Part shown: positions 4,701-6,126 of the stretch, one piece after another
Position numbering within the stretch: position 1 is the stretch's first letter
Layout of the letters: the number at the start of each line of letters is the position of its first letter
Assembly: GCA_947036475.1 (NCBI GenBank)
Contig: CAMQRG010000124.1
Coordinates: forward strand, 1 to 6,126
Origin: an uncultured Clostridia bacterium
GTDB taxonomy: Bacteria > Bacillota > Clostridia > Lachnospirales > Anaerotignaceae
Direction: 5' to 3'
DNA length: 6,126 nucleotides
Translations under genes and position numbers: made by a program
Notes under the pieces: model-generated
What the model was told of the DNA's origin: nothing
The model's database searches: none
What the model saw: the letters and a program-made list of their open reading frames with translations, nothing else

Positions 4701-6126
4701 TTTTTATTGTCCGCATATGCAGGCAATACCGTTGCCGTCAGCGTTCCAGGCTCGCCGCCTACCGACAGCGTAAGTGTGGCAGGGTTCAGTGTAACGCCTG
4801 TTACATTTACAGGGTTCTTTTCTGTCACCGTCACATTGCAAGTGCCCTCAACTAATCCCTTTTCTCCGGCAGCTGCCGCCGTAATTGTTGCATTCCCAAC
4901 TCCCACAGCCTTAACTTTGCCATTTTGGTCTACCGTCGCAACCTCCGTTTTGTCAGATGTCCATGTCACAGTCGGGTCTGTCACGTTGTTCGGGCTGACT
5001 GTTGCTCGCAGCGTACTGCTTTGCTCTTTTTCCAGCGATAAAGTTGCAGGCTCCACAGTAACGCTGTCTGCCAGCACAGTTGCACCGTCTGGCGTAACTT
5101 CTACTTCGCAGGTTGCAGTAAATCCGGTTTCGCCTGCCGCCGGTTCGGACGGGATAGCCGTAAGTGTAATAGTCGCCTTACCTGTTTTCTTTGCATTCAG
5201 GTATGTTCTCGTACCTGTCGTCAGCTCTTTCAGGTTCGGGTCAACAACACTCGGGTTACTGGAACTCCAGCGCAGAACTGAGAAAGATGCATTAGAAGGC
5301 TCCAGCATGGCTGCAAGCTGTGTCTGATTTGTGCCAACCTTTACATTCAGCTTGCCCACAACAGGGCCGGTTTCATCTTTCCCGATGTTTACACCCGTCA
5401 GCTTGCTTGTGCCCTCCGAAGCCGTTACTGTAACATCGCAGACTGGCTCCGCCAGCACTACGCCGTTCTCGTCTTTCAATGTCGCGGTGACCTGCGCCGT
5501 CCCCACTGCTGTTCCCGTTATTCTTTTAACCAGCTTATCTGTTGTATCTGGATCGTCATTCAGGAATACCGAATCGCTGGACGATGCCCATTCAACCGTT
5601 TGCCAGACTTTGTAATTTTCAGGAATTTCCACTGTCAGCGTAGTTGACCCGTTTTTCTGCAAGCTCACTACTGCCGGATTTATCCTGGGCTCCGTTAACG
5701 GTGTATCCGGCTTATCCGGTTCTTCCAGTCCCCCTTCTTTCGCTACCGTTACCTGACATGTTGCCGTTTTCGTGTTATCCGCCTTGGCTGTCGCAGTAAT
5801 CGTTACCGGACCGCCCACAGCAATGCCTTTTACAACGCCGTCCGCCGAAACCGTAGCAATCTTCTCATCACTGCTCGACCATGTTACAGTTTTGTCCGTT
5901 TTATCGTCCGGCGCAGTAACTGTCGCAGTCAGTTTGATTTCTTTTCCAATTTCCACGTCGGTCGTCGTCTTATCCAGCTTTACGCTTGTCACGCTGCCGG
6001 GCTTAGAAGGGGTTTCCGGCTCGTTCTTGATGCCGCTGCCCAGAGAAACATCGACACCGCTGTCCTTGTTAATAGTATTGACTGTGCCTGTGCCCCTGAT
6101 ATCCACATCAGAACGCGCGTCAACCG
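1793..6126 (-). CDS. Giant multi-domain Ig-like (BIG2) surface or secreted protein, 5' end outside the window
   Basis: The frame has 1443 complete codons plus TAA (1793-1795) and is still open at 6126, so the true start, signal peptide and any N-terminal anchor are not visible. The first visible residues read VDARSDVDIRGTG; the GTG at 6104-6106 is an internal valine, not a start. Order of parts (minus strand, nt): N-terminal glycine-rich beta/linker segment to 5996; Ig-like domains at 5995-5735, 5689-5402, 5401-5081, 5071-4817, 4807-4547 and 4537-4307; a divergent beta-sandwich 4306-3983; BIG2 domains 3970-3683, 3679-3440 and 3424-3176; a second divergent beta-sandwich 3172-2837; a Pro/Glu/Lys linker 2836-2507; then two related C-terminal modules 2506-2270 and 2101-1796 around a second Pro-rich linker. 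BIG2 hallmarks are the VTWSSSDEKIATV-type core, the G-x-[AV]-x-[IV]-T motif and the final C-x-V-T-V strand. BIG2 domains are typical of adhesins and cell-wall proteins; adhesion is inference. No LPXTG, SLH or membrane segment is seen at the C-terminus. No frameshift is present. Confidence 0.93.
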   Translation of the reverse strand, partial: VDARSDVDIRGTGTVNTINKDSGVDVSLGSGIKNEPETPSKPGSVTSVKLDKTTTDVEIGKEIKLTATVTAPDDKTDKTVTWSSSDEKIATVSADGVVKGIAVGGPVTITATAKADNTKTATCQVTVAKEGGLEEPDKPDTPLTEPRINPAVVSLQKNGSTTLTVEIPENYKVWQTVEWASSSDSVFLNDDPDTTDKLVKRITGTAVGTAQVTATLKDENGVVLAEPVCDVTVTASEGTSKLTGVNIGKDETGPVVGKLNVKVGTNQTQLAAMLEPSNASFSVLRWSSSNPSVVDPNLKELTTGTRTYLNAKKTGKATITLTAIPSEPAAGETGFTATCEVEVTPDGATVLADSVTVEPATLSLEKEQSSTLRATVSPNNVTDPTVTWTSDKTEVATVDQNGKVKAVGVGNATITAAAAGEKGLVEGTCNVTVTEKNPVNVTGVTLNPATLTLSVGGEPGTLTATVLPAYADNKKVSWAISNGGDVIEISSTGNTCTVTPKKEGSAQVTVTTEDGNITKTCDVTVTSDTVTITLSDTTKEIEMLPTGEETLTANVMPAGTPVTWTTSNEDVATVVDGKITAVYPGVTTITATAGSATAECKVTIKPGLEYTYNPGNATPQAEPGGEINFSVKVKPFDAALDYGIVDKEGHAVWGDNLVETDIDESTGTGTSTLTIPDDATADDGYVLTITAAPQGATGDALKTEITIDFTVTEKTSGDTTVTGIALDNQSLTMEVDGPNYPPEEQKVRLTATVEPEGATNKEVEWVIATGGDVIGISPSGNSCEVTPKKPGTARITVTSKADNSKAASCDVTVDGLVVNEKSITLKAGADHQLTTTMRPDTKMVKWESDTQDEGFVVASVDQNGLVTAVKEGTANITVTTTDLKYRDTCEVTVEPDGTETEVTAVTIDGAKDYEMAAGNKLKLTAKVEPENAAGKTVTWSTSADDIAMVNGTGEVTAVGVGTAQVIAAAGGGLSEAVQIAVSPKVEITSQTAAKVKPEEKIEFTYDVKGFGDDLTAVSGLTIKAELRDAKGGSKVILEWNTNEQGTEWENKDDVKKVEASEKTPGEYSLYITATKKETVGSGVYTGTASAKFEVEADSSSDEPDEPDSIAPASQNTVVQSQPAPPRTFSFIPQREIQSKPAAPAVTVEPEQKQEPEKEPEKVQEPVKEPVKEPEKVQEPEKEPVKEPEKVQEPEKEPETQEPEQKQGIALTCADSFKAGETLTLSGTVNGVSSAMRKIDWSIRDAGATGAAIRDGVMSAEQAGTVTIAATVQNSTTTEYFTITVLPGEPKNDAPETQEPEQTPTEPQEPAEGGQPNAPAEPVTPVAPVEPDGQTPVVTPPVVQIGTVTLPNGQVITNAKKYQRNVGAAIALSGLDALPANAAADSVVWKVESFGMTGAALQALDNTLVNVNAKGVILLSRTVRVTDANGNAAVSTTYYEITIA
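1796..2506 (-). other. Two related C-terminal modules separated by a Pro-rich linker
   Basis: Module 1 (2506-2270) contains KIDWSIRDAGATGAAI, then AGTVTIAATVQNSTTTEYFTITV. Module 2 (2101-1796) contains VVWKVESFGMTGAAL, then VRVTDANGNAAVSTTYYEITIA at the very end of the protein. The shared pattern is W-x-[IV] followed by G-x-TGAA and a final Y-[FE]-x-I-T-[VI] strand. Modules of this W-S-x-x-D-A-G-x-TGA type are, from memory, common in large surface proteins of Clostridia. The linker (2269-2102) is rich in EP, TP and AP. No anchor motif follows. Confidence 0.7.
2507..2683 (-). repeat. Pro/Glu/Lys linker with a 42-bp tandem repeat
   Basis: The linker is built from EPxK tetrapeptides and VQ spacers. 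Three 14-residue (42-bp) units follow each other at 2653-2612, 2611-2570 and 2569-2528: EPEKVQEPVKEPVK, EPEKVQEPEKEPVK, EPEKVQEPEKEPET. The whole tract starts (2683-2666) and ends (2524-2507) with the same hexapeptide EPEQKQ. Such Pro/charged tracts form stiff extended linkers, as in TonB. All units are multiples of three bases, so copy-number change would keep the frame. A preceding Pro/Ser-rich spacer covers 2836-2684. Confidence 0.9.
2837..3172 (-). other. Divergent beta-sandwich domain 2 of the large protein
   Basis: About 112 residues after the second BIG2 array. KPEEKIEFTYDVKGFGDDL parallels PGGEINFSVKVKPFDAALD of domain 1, and GEYSLYITAT parallels GYVLTITAA, so the two are probably homologous and each closes one BIG2 block. 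It is richer in Lys, Glu, Trp and Asn in its middle (LEWNTNEQGTEWENKDD). Family not recognised. Confidence 0.55.
3176..3970 (-). repeat. Three BIG2 domains (second array)
   Basis: Three BIG2 units at 3970-3683, 3679-3440 and 3424-3176. The first is a close relative of the fifth unit of the first array (shared GGDVI-x-IS, GN-x-C and VTPKK motifs). The second has ASVDQNGLVTAVKEGTANIT. The third has VTWSTSADDIAMV and GVGTAQV but, unlike the other eight, has no cysteine in its last strand (VQIAVSP). Confidence 0.85.
3983..4306 (-). other. Divergent beta-sandwich domain 1 of the large protein
   Basis: About 108 residues between two BIG2 blocks. It lacks the BIG2 W-[ST]-S-[SD] core and the final cysteine strand. 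It opens with PGGEINFSVKVKPFDAALD and ends with a GYVLTITAA strand and a DFTV strand. It shares this pattern with the domain at 2837-3172. I do not recognise the family; an Ig-like or fibronectin-like fold is inferred from the alternating hydrophobic strands only. Confidence 0.55.
4307..5995 (-). repeat. Six consecutive Ig-like domains, mostly BIG2 (first array)
   Basis: Within the large protein, six tandem beta-sandwich units of about 77-107 residues. The clearest are the first (VTSVKLDKTTTDVEIG, then VTWSSSDEKIATVSADG), the fourth (VTWTSDKTEVATVDQNG) and the sixth (VTWTTSNEDVATVVDG). Units two and three are more divergent and longer. All six end in a strand of the form C-[QDENK]-V-[TE]-[VI], the usual single cysteine of Clostridia BIG2 domains. 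Copies differ enough that this is an old array, not a recent expansion. Confidence 0.85.

Noticed and set aside
3632..5615. Several further plus-strand open frames, including an Arg/Cys-rich one at 4175-4855
   Set aside because: All lie opposite the large Ig-like protein, whose domain pattern is clear; their amino acid content is that of antisense frames.
6104..6106. GTG as the start codon of the large gene
   Set aside because: The frame stays open upstream to the window edge (V-D-A-R-S-D before it), there is no ribosome binding site, and a start here would leave no signal peptide.

Overview
The window looks like one end of a draft contig from a low-to-mid-GC Firmicute of the class Clostridia, plausibly a gut or gut-like anaerobe. 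The evidence is the Gram-positive form of ribosomal protein S12 (139 residues, with an insertion of about 13 residues compared with E. coli S12), a 156-residue S7, strong AAGGAGG ribosome binding sites, a clean sigma-A promoter, and a very large surface-type protein built from BIG2 Ig-like domains. I cannot name a genus from the sequence. All real genes lie on the minus strand, so the biological reading order runs from high to low coordinates.

Layout from high to low coordinates. (1) 6126-1793 is the 3' part of a giant gene, 1443 residues visible and still open at the window edge. It encodes a probable secreted or cell-surface protein: a short beta-rich/linker segment, six Ig-like (mostly BIG2) domains, a divergent beta-sandwich, three more BIG2 domains, a second divergent beta-sandwich, a Pro/Glu/Lys linker with a 42-bp tandem repeat, and two related C-terminal modules. 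No sortase motif, SLH domain or membrane anchor is visible at its C-terminus. (2) 1784-1747 is a strong, nearly symmetric intrinsic terminator. (3) 1747-1309 is non-coding and palindrome-dense, with two tandem copies of a hairpin-rich element of about 171 bp (period about 188 bp). (4) 1309-1281 is a textbook promoter (TTGACT, 17 bp, TAAAAT), followed by a leader of about 104 nt with a 5'-proximal hairpin. (5) 1170-751 is rpsL (S12). (6) 750-597 is a 154-nt rpsL-rpsG intergenic region that can fold into a long three-helix hairpin plus a second small hairpin, a candidate S7 autoregulatory site. (7) 596-126 is rpsG (S7), starting with GTG. (8) 125-44 is a short 3' flank. (9) 43-1 is not biological: it is an Illumina Nextera adapter including an i5 index.

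rpsL and rpsG form the start of a str operon; fusA and tuf would be expected next but are lost because the contig ends. The promoter and leader indicate that this operon starts independently here. The large surface protein is a separate transcription unit closed by its own terminator. The two halves are joined through a repeat-rich spacer, so a misassembly at that point should be kept in mind.
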